A DNA stretch of 64,000 nt, from assembly GCF_000003195.3 (NCBI RefSeq), contig NC_012873.2, positions 6,843,894 through 6,907,893 on the forward strand. The letters are read 5' to 3'. Position 1 is the stretch's first letter. Every line of letters begins with the position of its first letter. Below the pieces are notes generated by a model that was not told the origin of the DNA, ran no database searches, and saw nothing but the letters and a program-made list of their open reading frames with translations. Source of the stretch: Sorghum bicolor. Its lineage: Eukaryota > Streptophyta > Magnoliopsida > Poales > Poaceae. Shown piece after piece: positions 10,120 through 22,853 of this stretch. The position numbers and the translations under genes are program-made.

Positions 10120-10889
10120 ACATAAACACATATTTCATTTATTCATAGAGGGTCACCAAGCTTACAGCACTCAACAATCTACCTGTAAAAATTGGGATCT
10201 GGCAAAAAAACAACCATAAAAGGTTGTCAAGGCAAGGCTTCTAGTATGCGCCTCGCAATGGCCAAGATCACCATGAACACCAGGCATCCCAAAGAGACTG
10301 TAAAAAAGATGCGACCCTACATGACCCTTACACACCATGGAGAACATCACACACAACACATCAAGACTCAAAACAAACTCAAAACTCAACAACCAAACAC
10401 ACTGCACAAGTCCACAGACGCTCCAGCATCAGCAGCCCTGGAAACGATGTCCTACACCAGCCTCTGGTGGTTGAGTTAGAATTGTGATAGTCCAGAGCTG
10501 CCAATGGATTGCCAAAGCCTGCAACTTCATAACCAGGAAGCAGTAAAACGAAAAAGGACTTGGACACTATGGCAACCTAAAAAACCTTATGACTATAAAG
10601 GCAAGGACCAGTGTCTGGATCGAGGGGCAAGATGCCAGTGATGGCAGCCAAGGCTCAAAAAACAGATAAACCCCCTGAGAGGTGATCTGTGAAAAACGAG
10701 CAGTTGGCTAGAAAGCACCCCCTAAAACAACTGGTCCTTGAACAATGCGGAAGCCCACCATCATGACTCGCTTGCGAGCCAAAAACCTGAAGATCATCTG
10801 GTTGTGCTACTGCTACGGTTGTATATCTGCATCTGGAAGTGGCTCCCAGTAGACACGAGCCCTTTCCAGCAATGGACCATCTTGTCTGC
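10120..10889 (-). other. EBF 3' UTR with U-rich stretches and poly(A) signal
   Basis: About 750 nt between the EBF stop and an AATAAA signal (complement of 10138-10143) form the likely 3' UTR. On the transcript strand it contains several short poly-U runs, near 10203-10209, 10303-10308, 10577-10582 and 10655-10660, each of 6-7 U. In Arabidopsis, EBF1/EBF2 3' UTR poly-U motifs mediate EIN2-dependent translational repression. A parallel role here is inference. Confidence 0.55.
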
Positions 10890-12998
10890 CTATGCAAGGA
10901 TATCACACCACCAGAGCTGCTTCTCCAGCGATGCAATGTTGTGGTTGCCAATCATGTTGCAGAACTGAAGGTTGAGGCCCTCAAGAGACTGGCCAAGGTT
11001 GCCCAAGAACGGCACACTCTTCTGAGTAACCTTAGAGCAACCAGACAGTGAGAGAACACGAAGCTTGAGGTGCCTTGCAGATGCCAGAATGGCAACACCA
11101 TGGTCACTAACCATGCAGTTTGAAAGATCAAGCTCCGCAAGCTCAGTGCAGCTCTCGGACATGGTGAATAGGCTAGCATCTGTTATCTTGCTGCAACCCT
11201 CAAGGCTGACTTTCTTCAGAGATTTTCCATGTCCCTTCACCAGGGAGGAGACAGCCACATCTGTGATGTTCTTGCAACCACTCAAGTCAACCTTGATCAG
11301 ACCAGCTTCAGAAGACTGGATCAATGGAAGAAGCCCATTGTCAGTGACCTCACCAAGACCACTGAGGTCAACCTGCTCCAACTGAGGGCAAATCATCCCC
11401 ACCACAGCCAAGCTTGCATCAGTGAAACCTGGGCAATCCTTGATTGTAAGGAAACGAAGTGATCGGCAAAGAGGAAGCTGTGCAGGCGCAGAGCCGATAT
11501 CCTTGATCCCCATGCATTTCACCAAAGAGAGAGCCCTGAACTTCTGGCTGCAGTTGAGGAGGAAAGCAAGAATACCGACAAGAGTAACCCGGTTGCATTC
11601 CTCAAGCTGCAAGTTCTCAAACACCTTTGCTGATTCTGTGAACGCCTTAAGGCCAGCATCCGACACATGTCCACACTTCCTGAGGCAAAGCTGCTTCAAG
11701 CTTGGGCAGAACTTGGCAATAGAAGCGAGCGCAAGATCGGTGACTCCAGGGCAAGAGGTAACACTCATGCACCTGAGATTCTGCAGGCCAGCAGCATTAG
11801 CCATCACCCAGAAACCCCTCTCACCAACAGTAGCGAGACGAGTGAGTGTAAGGTCAGTGACGGCCTTCCCATAGTATCCAATCACAGCAAGCGAAGCATC
11901 AGTTATGTTCAATCCCTGGAGCCGGATCTTAGCAAGCGAAGCGGTAGCAGAGCACACCAGGCTGGAGATGCCTTGGTCACCAACAAGAGGGCAGTTCTTG
12001 ATGTTCACAGCTTGCAGCTTCACGCAGCTGCGGCCAATCGCCCTCAGGCCCTCATTAGCAACACCGGAGCATGCCTCGATGGTCAGAGACACCAAGTTGG
12101 GGCACCCCTGCGCGACAGCTGCGAGGCCCTTGTCTGTGATGAGGGGGCATCGAGAGATATCCAGACGCTCCAGCGAGGGGCACCCGGCGGCGATCTCCGC
12201 AAGCCCAGCATCGGTGATAAGAGGCACATCCCAAAGCGCGAGCGAGCCGAGGTTGGGGCTGCCGCGTGCGACCGCCGAGAGACCTTGGTCCGTGACGCCA
12301 CGGGTCGGGTGGCTGCCGCGGACGGCGAGCTTCTCCAGCCCGCCGCGGGATCCGGCGACGACGGCCATGGCGGCCAGGCGGACGTCAGTGGCCTCCTTGC
12401 CCTCCAGGACCCTGTCGACGGCGCACCGATCCGCGGGGGACTCCTCCTTATCCTCCTCCTCCATGACGAACTCCTCGTTCAGGTCGGGCAGCGACGGGGT
12501 GTCCGCCGCGGCGGCGGCCTGGCCGAGCTCGGAGGCCCGGATGCTGCCGAGGAGCGCGAGCCAGCGGCGGGAGACGCAGGCGGAGGCGCCGCGGCCGCGG
12601 CCCCCGGGCACGCGGCGCAGGATCTCGAAGAGGCACTCGTCCGGGAGCGCGTCGAGCGACGGCAGCGGCAGCGGCAGCTGCTGCCTCTGTTTCTTGGCCG
12701 CCCTCACGCACTCCGCCGCCGCCGCCACGGCGACCGCGGACGCGGCCACCAGCGTGCGCTTCCGCTGCTGCACGGCGCCGCGGCAGAAGAGCCCGGACAG
12801 CTCAGCCGGCGCCGAGACGAGGCACCCGCCATCTGGTCCAATCCAAGAAGCAGTCAATTAACCATCAGAACGGAATAGCAAAAGGTAATCGTTTCCTCAC
12901 AACATGAATCTCGAATCAATCGACGGAACTCCGAAGAAAAGAAGAGCAAAGAAGAGGTCTTTCGCCCTCTCACCTCCGTAAGCGTAGAGCGCAGGCAT
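10890..12998 (-). CDS. EIN3-binding F-box protein (EBF1/2-like), ethylene signalling
   Basis: Two exons: coding exon 1 at 12998-12974 (MPALYAYG plus one base), a 141-bp GT-AG intron, then exon 2 at 12832-10890 ending in TAG. The product is 655 aa, as expected for EBF proteins. An F-box lies at about residues 67-110 (LDALPDECLFEILRRV ... VSRRWLALLGSIR), followed by some 15-18 cysteine-containing leucine-rich repeats of the pattern CPSLERLDISRCPLITDKGL, up to the C-terminus WWCDILA. In this family the F-box recruits an SCF E3 ligase and the LRRs bind EIN3/EIL transcription factors for degradation, so the gene would damp ethylene responses in the nucleus. The intact frame and classic short first exon suggest a functional gene. 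The Ala-rich 37-55 region is typical of grass GC-rich exons. Confidence 0.93.
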
Positions 12999-13280
12999 GT
13001 CTCCGAATCTCCCAAGACCAAAGGGACCCCTTCCCCTCCCACTCGAATCAAGACCAGAAGAACGAACAAGAGCACGGTCACCGCCGGATCTGAGGCGCCG
13101 GAGAGGGCCGGAAGCATCTACGGCCCGCCGGAGCAAGGAAAACGGAACCCTATCGCCGCCGGCGACAGGGAAAAAAGGGAGCGAAAGGAAGGGAGGGGGA
13201 AGGGGAACCTCTGTGGCGAGAGGAGACGACCTGGGAGGAAAAGAAGACGGCCAAGAGATGGGAGAGGAATATAGGCCGAG
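12999..13280 (-). promoter_or_regulatory. EBF 5' leader and putative TATA box
   Basis: A TATA-like cctatattcc (minus strand, near 13266-13276) lies about 270 bp upstream of the EBF start. The pyrimidine-rich tract between them on the transcript strand resembles grass 5' leaders. An upstream ATG (complement of 13115-13117) opens a frame that overlaps the EBF start out of frame. The transcription start was not observed directly. Confidence 0.4.
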
Positions 13281-13289
13281 TCGTTAGAG

Positions 13290-13620
13290 AGAGAAAGGGA
13301 GGGGAGAGAGAGTGGGGGGGAGGGGCTGGCCTGGCCCGCTTGCGTGTGGCGGTGTGGGCGGGGCGGATGGATCCGGCGGATCGGGGGCGAAAGGAGGAAG
13401 AGGACGCACGCCCCACACCCTTGGCGCGCCCAAGGGACAGAGCGTGGGCGTGGCGGGGGCCTCGGCGTCGCGTCGCGTGCCCCTCGACCTCCGTGGCTGG
13501 CGCAAGTTGCATTGCACCGCACGCGGCGAGCTGGATGGATTCACTGAACCTGCGCGCTGGACAGGTACGGTACGGGTTGGGATGGATCATGGGTGCAGAT
13601 GCATGTTGCAACGAGGACAA
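13290..13620. other. GC-rich upstream region of EBF
   Basis: A GC-rich block rich in ccgcccc/ggggcgg-like strings sits directly upstream of the EBF leader. Open frames occur on both strands but are low-complexity (Pro, Arg, Ala, Ser) and match nothing I recognise. Most likely promoter-proximal CpG-rich sequence. Confidence 0.35.
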
Positions 13621-14550
13621 TTTTATAAAATTTAAATGAGCTAAAATAATTTTTAGCTAAATTACTGGTTACTCGCTCCATTCTAAACCTAATTGCACAT
13701 TTCGTTTTCTTTATTTTTTTAAAATTTAATCAAATATATAAAAATACACTCGGTATGATCATTTATGGCTGAAAATACTATTCCCTTTTAAAAAGTCATG
13801 ACTGAAAATATTATTTACTGATTTATTATGAGAAAAAAATTTATTAACTAACAGAAAAATACGGCTTATAAGACAAACCTCGCTTGCTTCGGCCCCCCTA
13901 AGACAAAACTACACTAAAGTTCCTGCTGCAGACGGCAAAGCGAGCATGACAATTAATATTTATAATGTGTAACAAGTATTATTTCATTCATTTCAAATTA
14001 CAGTTCATTTTAACTTTTTTAAGTATATAGGTTTTACTATTTGTTTAGATACATATTATATTCAGATATATAGCAAAACTACATTTCTAAAAGGATAGAA
14101 TGACTTTCAATTTGAACAGAAGAGGTATTAGATTAATATTGAAATACATTTAGTCAAATCTTCTTTAAATTTAACTAGCGTTGCCATAAACATCAATAAC
14201 ATTAATATCTACGATTAATTCAATGGTTGTCATTCAATATAATAAATGTTAGTATTTTATCATATCTACAACTCTTATAAAGCAAAACCTCACTATCTAA
14301 TTCTTTTGACATAAAGAGTCCACCTCAGCAATCCACTATCAACCCCACTATCTATTTCTCTTAAAATGCAAAACGTCCACCTCAGCAGTCCACTATCAAG
14401 TTCTCTTGACATGCAAGGTGTCTACCTCAGCAGTCTTCTATCATTTGCACTAAGGTTCACTAGCACAAGAATTATGATATCTACATCAACGGAGCACATC
14501 ATCCACTATGGATAGTTGGATACAATATCCACGATTATGCTAATAAAAGA
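13621..14550. other. AT-rich intergenic DNA with MITE remnants
   Basis: It contains degenerate Stowaway-like segments (caaattacagttcatttta near 13995, ending near 14130) and three loose repeats of a cacctcagcagtccactatca motif between 14325 and 14440. No reading frame or RNA gene is evident. Confidence 0.3.
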
Positions 14551-14559
14551 GATACACTT

Positions 14560-15300
14560 ATACTTCTTCTTCATACACGCGGCAACGCATGTAGTATATA
14601 TATATAGTTAAATTTATAACGTTTTGATTTCTTTGAAAATGATAATTATATATTTTTAAGATAGACAGAGGAAGGGGAACCGGGAATTCCCAAACTAGAA
14701 CAGCAGAAGCGGCTAGTTTTGGTACCAGAAGCTCTCGTGCAAAACGCTTTGCGGGGGTCCCTCCGCGCGTCACTCCTGTTTCGTCACACCCCTCCGCGCG
14801 TGCAGCGAACCTAGCCCCCTCCTCCTCTCCCTCTCACCCGCCTACCCCACCAGTCCACCACCACCGAACCGGGCCGGATGCGCTGCACACCCACCCACTC
14901 CACACCACACCACACCACACCTCACCTTTGAGTTGTGATTCTCGCCTATCCTCTCCCTCCATTTCCAAAGCGCGTACTACTAGTAGTAGTCCAGGTGCAG
15001 GGTATGCATTGCATTGCATCGCGTCGCACGTACTATAACGCCGCCACTTGTGCCTAACATCCACTTGCTTGCCGCGTTAAGTGCTTTGTTTAGAGGTGGT
15101 GGGGGCTTTGATTAATGGCCATGGCCTAGCTAGTGGATCAATGATTTGTACTTGTATATCTCCCTTGGGTTGATAATCAAGTGATTAGTGGAGATACGCT
15201 GGATCCGCTCCATTTGTCGTTTGGTGATCTCTCCAGCGTTGAGACGGTCTTCGACGTGCGCCTCCGGCCACTCTTTGTTTAGTTATTATTATATTGTTAC
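14560..15300. other. Unassigned, partly GC-rich intergenic stretch
   Basis: Positions 14700-15060 are rich in C and contain accacaccacacc-type low-complexity strings and a short gcattgcattgcat repeat near 15006. No ORF with family resemblance, TIR pair or RNA gene is seen. Confidence 0.25.
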
Positions 15301-15803
15301 TCCCTCGGTGCCAAGAATAATGTGATTCCCGTTTCTCAATGAGTCCAACAATGATTTTTAAATCTAGTTAAATATATATTAAAAATGCTCAACATTTTTA
15401 GTGTATAACAAGTGTCGTTAGATTAGTCATGACATGTATTTCTATAGTCAACTATTTCATTCATTCCAAATTATAAGTGGTTCTAAATTTTGTACATATA
15501 TTGTTCTAATATATGTATATTAAGGTGCATAACGAAAATCTGTTTTGTTCCTCAACTATTACTTTTATTTATATTGTGGTTATATTTTTTCTAGTACTAT
15601 ATTTGTCGAGGACTTGCTTCGACTACACCAGCAACACTGCAAGAAGTACGTGGTCAAGTGCAGTTGATTAAGCTGAATATATACCTAGAAAAGTCATAAC
15701 GATATAATTTAGAATGTAGGAAGTATTGTCTACTGTGCTGAACACCCCCTCTACTGCTTCAAAGTTCAAACAGCTACAGCTGGCTGAAAAATTCTCTACT
15801 AAT

Positions 15804-15921
15804 CTCTTGTTCGTTTGGCTGATAAGCCATGGTAAAAAGTATTGTTGACTGATTTGTTGTGAAAGAAAAACACTACTGAATGACTGACACATTCGGCTGA
15901 TAAGCTCAAGTGAACAGACTA
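15804..15921. mobile_element. MITE with tgttcgtttggctgataagc ends
   Basis: The left end tgttcgtttggctgataagc and the right end gctgataagctcaagtgaac form imperfect inverted repeats around a core (ttgttgtgaaagaaaaacac) that recurs in degenerate form near 40450-40545. About 118 bp. The superfamily is not certain. Confidence 0.5.
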
Positions 15922-16186
15922 AAAACACTCAACTTGCGCCGTGCTTGCTAATTGTATTTTAATTAAGATCTCATTTGGCACAGTTTCACTTCACCAGTGA
16001 AGTCATTTTTAGAGGTATCACCTCTATAAAACAACTCTATCGATAGAGCTGGAGCTTTTTTTTTAAATCGTTTCGTAAAATAGCTCCACATATAATGTTC
16101 TTAAAATATTCTCTCACATAACACTATGTGATAAAGTGAAGTTACTATTTGTACCTTTTTCACATTTCAAAGCTCGGTGAGAATAA

Positions 16187-16417
16187 GGCCTTGTTTAGTT
16201 AGCAAAAATTTAGGTTTTTGGCTACTGTAGCACTTTCGTTTTTTTTGACAAACATTGTCCAATTACGGAGTAACTAGGCTCATAAGATTCATCTCACAAA
16301 TTACAGGTAAACTGTGCAATTAGTTTTTATTTTCGTCTATATTTAATACTCCATATATACGACCAGAGATTCGATGTGATGGAGAATCTTGAAAATTTTC
16401 GCAAACTAAACAAGGCC
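16187..16417. mobile_element. Complete Tourist-like MITE (ggccttgtttagtt family)
   Basis: The left terminus ggccttgtttagttagc pairs with the right terminus aaactaaacaaggcc. The interior has the family blocks gctactgtagcactttcg, caaattacaggtaaactgtgc and gatgtgatggagaatcttg. It is flanked by taa/tat. Reference copy for this window; related copies lie at 23857-24555, 28943-29184, 38499-38730, 52506-52742 and 60253-60492. Confidence 0.7.
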
Positions 16418-16449
16418 TATGTTTCTATAGATTTCATCGATGGAATCGT

Positions 16450-18360
16450 TTTATTTTATTTTGTTTGACACGAAATGAATCAAAACAGAGGGAGAAAGGT
16501 GCCTGCCAAATGGACACGCAATGCCCTGTGTGACTATTCCCGGTGCACAGCTTCTCCGCGACCAAGTTGTTGGGTGGATGCATGATTTGATTTGCTCCCG
16601 AAACACTTGTTTAACGACCGTCGGACCTCCGATGATGATGCGTGAAGTAATCGGTGACGACCGAAATGACAGGAAGTTCCCATCCCAGCTACTAATCGCG
16701 CAGGAGGATGAAGCGCACCTGGTCATCCGCGTTCCCGGCGGTTCGGATGGAGCCCGCCCGGCCTGATCCCGCGCACATGGCCGTTGCCGATGCGATCCGC
16801 CGTCGTCTCTGCTGCTGCTGCTGCTGCTGCCGTGTCTCCAGCGTACGGTCAGATTCGGAAGGGAGGCGGAGAAATATCTCCCGTCCTTTTTGGCTTTGCC
16901 AGAACGGAACGACTGGCTCTGAGGAGTGTTGCTACTGTGAGGCACAGTCACGGAGAACATGAGAGGGTGCACGTATACTCCAGCACACGCACATGGACAC
17001 ACACACACAGAGACAGGGCGTTGCGTGTTGTCTGCAGGGCGCAGCTGTGATCGGGCTCGGGGCGGCCGCAGGGATGGGACAACCGAACAACCGAGAAGGA
17101 ACGGGCAAACGGCCGCCCCCCGCCGCCCTTGGCGCCACCCATCCCGTGCGCACGCGGGCAGGAGCCTTGCTTGCTCGGTGCGGCGGTGGCCAGAGTTGGA
17201 TGATGGGAGCACATGCCGACGCCGATGCCGTTGCCCGTCGCCACTCTGCTTTCGCCGTCGCGATCGTTCCATTCCACCGTTCGACTGTGACTGACAGTGC
17301 TGACCCACTGGGTGGGGATCGGCCCGCCCCGATGCCCGTGCAAGTGCAGGGCAGGGCGGCGGCTCCTGCTCCTGCTCCTGCGCCTACGCGGCGCGCCCTG
17401 GATCACGCGCGCACGCGTCGCTGTCGAGGGCACGCATGCCAGTCTGCCTCCCTCTGTGCTGTTTCCCTGCTCTGGCTCGCCAGCGGTTCGAACCGCCACG
17501 CCCACGCGCGGTCGCCACCACGGCGCCGTCGGCGTCAAGGCCTCGGGAAAGGGAGCCGGCCGCCCGGCCTCCAGGACGGACGGACCCCCGCCGCCCTCCG
17601 TTTCAGATGCACCGCATGTTCCTTTTCTTTTCTTTTCTTTTCTGCGATGATTTCCCGAGGATTCCGTCGCCGATCGCGAGCACATGGGACGGAATTGGAA
17701 TTGGAATGGAGAATCGTCAAATCGAAGGCGGGTGGGGATTCCCGTGGTTCGCGTGGCGAAACCGAGTAAAAAAAAAAGAAGAAAAAAGAACCGGGGAAAA
17801 CTGTCGCCGTCGGTGCTGCCGCACGGTGCGACACCACTGCTCTCGGGGAGGCCGGAGGCGGAGGAGGGAGTTCACACTTCGCCGTCGCGCGTTTCGCTCG
17901 GACGGAGACCGACGCACTCTGCCCGCCTGGTTCTGACTGGACGTGGGACCTCACCTGGGAGCGTTATCTCCCAACTCCGATGGTGGGGAGCAGGAGCCAC
18001 CGAGCCCGGACTCGGACACGGAGCGGAGGGGGGAAAGCGAACGCTCATGCATGGCTGATGGCTCACTCCCACTCCGCGAGACGGGTCCTTTGCTGCACGT
18101 TTTTCTGGTGGCGGGCGAAGGACGACGACTTGGGGAATGCGAAGTTGGGCTGCGCGACGGGACGGTGTCGAGAGCCCACGGCCTCGTTTCATTACTCGGC
18201 CCAACTAGTTTGGGCTCAGCATTGCACAGGGCGCAACTCCACTCTTGAACGGAACAGTGGGCCGACACTTCGGAGGGAAAATTGGACACGAGTGCACGTT
18301 GGAATTCCCGTCCGGATGCCTGCAGCCTAGCAGCGGGCCTAGAGACTAGAGAGGATTGGA
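16450..18360. other. GC-rich island without a convincing gene
   Basis: About 1.9 kb of elevated GC lies between AT-rich flanks. It has a ctg/ctgctgctg run near 16810, an acacacac run near 16995, a ttttcttttc run near 17620 and an a-rich tract near 17770. Overlapping frames up to about 285 aa exist on both strands, but their translations are low-complexity Arg/Pro/Ala-rich and none is clearly preferred by a splice model or family match. It may be a decayed gene 5' region, a promoter CpG island or a captured fragment. Confidence 0.3.
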
Positions 18361-18806
18361 ATGCGATTCCTTCGGTTCGCTCCTTCTACAGTACCTTCCA
18401 ATACAAACCCTCTTTATTTTGAAAAAAAAACCAAAGAAAAAGAAACAGACCATATTTATTATTATATTCTATATATGTCGTTGGCTGATTGGCCCACTGT
18501 TGCCTTACTCTCTCCGGCCTGTAATATAGGGTATTCTAGCATTCAAAATTTATCCTCAAATATAATACATTCTAGAGGACAAAATTTATTTTACATTAAA
18601 TACTTTCTATTTATCAACCAATCACCATTAATCATATCAACGATAGCATCTAATTATGAAATAAAATTAGGGTAATTACGTCTTTTATGTTCTCTCTTTT
18701 ACAGGAGAGAGGGAATATGTCATATCACTATATCAGTGCTTTTATATTGTCCGAGGCACTGTTTTTTATATATAAGGACACTAAAAAGAATGTCCCAAAG
18801 CTGATA

Positions 18807-18950
18807 CTTTCTCCGTACTAAAAAAATAAAGTCATTTTGGACAGCAGTACGGTCTTCAAAGCGTAATTTTGATTTCTTATTTTTATAAAAATATTTTATG
18901 AAAAAAATAAAGCCGTTTTAGACAAAGACTTTATTTAAGTACAGAGAAAG
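18807..18950. mobile_element. Stowaway MITE
   Basis: The left end ctttctccgtactaaaaaaa and the reverse complement of the right end ctttctctgtacttaaataa match. TA flanks both ends (18805-18806 and 18951-18952). The inner pair ataaagtcattttggac / gttttagacaaagactttat continues the inverted repeat. Confidence 0.65.
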
Positions 18951-19315
18951 TATATTTTAAGAAAAACAAAAGACAGTAGAAAAGATAGACAACAAGACAT
19001 AAAACAACTTTAAAAAAGTAAAGGTACATTAAAGACTAAAACCAAACTGGTCGTCGTCATCTTCCTTTGATCGTCCTTGAAAGGACAACAAAGAAAAGGA
19101 ACACATGTAAACACCCTAACCAACACAAGGCTCTGAAGATCACAAAAAACCACTCGTTGTTGACAACAAGAGCTCATAAACACTGAAAGAACATCGTCTA
19201 GAGAAACCCTATCATTCATAATCAGAACAGAGTGTTGAAGATGTCAGACCTTACTGTAGAGCATACCAAAAGAAGAGGTCAAAATTGCCACATTGAAAAC
19301 CAACCAATGACTTCC

Positions 19316-22300
19316 TGTCACACCCGGTTTTAAAGAACAAAACCAGGCTAGCCATATGTGTGCCCAGAAAGTCCACACATACAACAACAGAAGCAATAGT
19401 ATCAGAAACAATGTTATATAGCGAAAACATACGTACTTGTAAATAACACTTACATCAGAGAATCGTAACACAATAACTAATCTTCAAGCTAAATCTTCAC
19501 AGAGACGGCTAACTGGGGTAACATATGCCTAGCACTTCCTGTATCTTGAGAACACCTTCATGATTCCATCGCTCTTCTGCTCAACTCTTACTAGTAAACT
19601 GAAGTGGTGGGAAATAGCAAGAGTGAGCACATATCGTACTCAACAAGTATAACCAGGGGTTCATGAGGCTCAAATAGCTGACACTGGTTTGACTGCATTT
19701 AGCTTTTAATAGTGGAGAGCATGTTCATAATTTAATAGCAATTGTCAAGGTAGCAGTAATAATCCATTAATCACATGATCAAGTGTAAGCATAATTAATT
19801 CTTAGCATAAACGATAATCAAACGAACATAACAACTTAACAAGCTCATCGTCGTCGCAGCAAGAACCCCCAAGGCCGATCTTAACCGTGAGCACGACTAG
19901 TATACTAGTTTTAACACTCTGCAGAGGTTGTACATCTTTACCCATGAGTCATGATTTACCCTTTCGCCCGAGGTGATCAGCCTCTTAACCCACTCCCAAG
20001 GAAGGTCGGCAGGGATCACTATGAAGCCTTTCAAAAGTTCGTCTAACATGTTAGGGCCGCAAGGTTTCCTTTGCGAGCAGATAAAGATACCCCTCTTCCG
20101 AATGGCACAATGACGCGTAGCCTATACACATAGGGACAGGGGCTCGCACTATACCCGTGTCGGTTCAGCCCCTCCGCCCTTTCGGGTAACCTCTAACAAG
20201 CTAGAAAAGGTCTTCATACTGAGCTAAAGCCAGAGCCATTATAGCCCTCATGGTTGCACTGTTGTCCCGGTGATCACTTACAGACAAGATCTCATATAGT
20301 TATTTGTCATCTTTTAACGTTCATTGCATAGCTATTAATCATCTTACAAGGTCATGGATTATATCAAGCACTAGCACATCTACACCAAATGCATATCAAG
20401 TAGGTAGCAAGGAATCCAGGATAACAAACATCTATGATTTTGCTAAGGTCGACAAGGTGATAGCATGCATATGATATATATGTGTAGTTATAAGTGAATA
20501 GGTAACAAGGATGATTCCAAGTTATACTTGCCTTAAATACTTGCTTTCCAATGCTCATAGAAATCCTTCGGTCTTCTTTCTTGTAGCTTTTGTCCCCCAG
20601 CGCTCACATACAGTTCTCGTCTACTCGTAGCAAACACCACACATAAGCAAACACACAAGCAACAAACAGAAATATCTAAGAACAATACATCAATCAAAAT
20701 AAAAGCGTTAAAAGAGAGCGTGCTAACGGCACGGCTCGATGCTAAATTATCATAAAAAGAAACGACTACCTAAAGTTTTGGATATTATAAAAGAAACAAC
20801 TATAAACTTAATATGTTTTAGTTAAGAAAAATCATTTGTAACCTACTAATTCAGATTAGTCAATTTATATTTTAATCTTTAAAAACAAATTGGATCTAAT
20901 TATCTTATTTATGAACATGTCTATTATTTAATCAATAATCATATTTCAATTATAAGCATGCACGCATCATTTTAATCAAAGTAAACTTTAACTTTTCAAA
21001 GAACGTGTGAAAACATCTATTCAAATTATTCATGATAAGTGTTGGATATGATCATATTTTATTCATACATAATTTTATATCGTTTATGCCGGTTAAACTA
21101 TAACTTGTAAAATAATATAACATGCTAACACTAAAATAAGTTTATGGTATATATCGTGATTGTCTAAGCAAAATATAATTAAAACACATTTCAAGTTACT
21201 ATTAGTTAAATTCATGCTCATATAATTACAAAGGATAGACATGACAACCTATATTATTTTTAATTATAAAACTAACTACAAGCATATTAAACAATTAAAT
21301 ATTTAGCAATATATGGAAAACATGTGACATGAAAAACACTAGCACTAACGTGTAGACTACATTGCTATGAGTCTAACACAACTTGAATGGCTCAAAACGG
21401 AGATTATATGGTCAAAACAAGCTAGTGTATTTACTTTATATTCTAGAATTAATTTTGCAAAGAAAAACGACCACAAAACTCATGTGACATCATCAAGCTA
21501 GTAATAGAAAAACTACACTGCAGCCAACACAATATCTCAACATGATGATTCGGATTGCTGGCGAACTCAGAAATAGAGTACAATGAGGACACACAGAGAT
21601 AGAAAGGCTAAGGAGAGCTCACCTAGGTTATTCACAATTAGCGATGGACGCATGACGAGAACGTAGAGCTCGGTGGAGCGGACGCATCAACAGGTTCTTC
21701 AACTCCTGGTGGATCTCGGCAAGACGTACACATACAGCATCAACAGGTCCTCTTCCTTAGACATCACGTATATGGGCATGGCTGACTGCTGCCCTGCTTA
21801 AGCCTTCGTGGCTGGTTTGCACGGCAGGGGCAAAAATCTCCACACTCACGCACGCATAAGGGCAGCGCGGCCACGATCTCTGGGCAGCTCGGGGCGGCGG
21901 AAGCTAACTAGGGCAAAACTAATAAGCTGATTCGTCAATACCTCATATGGCTTCGCCCTTTATATGTGTGGATTCACGATGACCTAGTGGGCTCACAGGA
22001 CGATGTCCGACTCGAATACAATTCAGAATTTTATATGAGGAAGGAAATCGAGAGGTTCACATATGCAAAGATACAGAGGCTGACCCAAAGACACTAGGCC
22101 TTCCGTAGGCCCAAAAGTGAAGGAATGGGTGTATATGTGCCGATTGAGAAGACAAAGTGATCCAAGATAAATTATTTAGAGCTGATGGAAAGATTTCTAT
22201 TGTTTTCGGAATTAAATAAATTCATGGATAAAATATTTTCATAAATGTCCAAAATTATTATTAATTAACCCATGAAAAATTCTCCGGAAGCTCCAAAAAT

Positions 22301-22853
22301 TCGGGAAAAATTATCAGAGACATTATGGAACAAGAGGCACCAAAATAAAGTATTTTGGAGCTTATAAAATATATCTTGGAGCATCTAAAAATTAGATTAC
22401 GCTTGCAGAAAAGTGAGAAAGAATTCCCAAAAGACAGAAAAAATCTCGAGAACTTTTAATTAGTCGGTTGGTGAAGGATAAACTTAATGATTTAGAGTAG
22501 AAGAATAGGATATAGAATACTTTAAATGAAAAGATGAAAAGTTTACGATCAAGAAAGAGGAGACTTAATTATAGAAAAAGATAGAGACACACCGGATACA
22601 AAACAACGACTTACTAAACGCACTCTAAATTTTACCCACTCACAACACAAAGTCAAGCCATAAGCAAGCATCACACCACATCAACAAATCCCATCAAGTT
22701 AATTCAGATAAATTTGAAAATTCACATTTTCCTATAACTAAATTTGCACTAACTCAAACTAAACTTAGCAAATCTTATGCAAATATTAAATTTATTTTAT
22801 TTGTTTAGTATTTTCTATGCACAACCCAAAATCAGAAATTTTGGGGTGTGACA
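19316..22853. mobile_element. Probable gypsy-type solo LTR or truncated LTR element
   Basis: The block starts tgtcacacccggtttt and ends attttggggtgtgaca, the TG...CA inverted termini common to large Ty3/gypsy LTRs of grasses. The interior has no protein-coding frame but contains strings common in such LTRs, such as tttcgcccgaggtgatcagc and tcggttcagcccctccgcc. No matching 5-bp flanks were found (cttcc on the left, attct on the right). The following ~130 bp (attctaccccacttaacagg) look like adjoining internal sequence, so this may be one LTR of a truncated element. Confidence 0.5.

Noticed and set aside
11667..12878. 403-aa and 318-aa plus-strand open frames
   Set aside because: They are antisense shadows of the GC-rich EBF exon 2. 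Their translations are low-complexity and match no family, whereas the minus strand encodes a complete F-box/LRR protein.
16451..17769. Open frames of 245-285 aa on both strands in the GC island
   Set aside because: They overlap each other in several frames, consist mainly of Arg/Pro/Ala/Ser and show no domain or splice support. GC-rich DNA gives such frames by chance.
19316..22853. DNA transposon with tgtcacaccc TIRs
   Set aside because: The inverted termini are equally explained by the TG...CA ends of large gypsy LTRs, and the internal strings are typical of such LTRs. There is no transposase and no TSD to support a DNA transposon.
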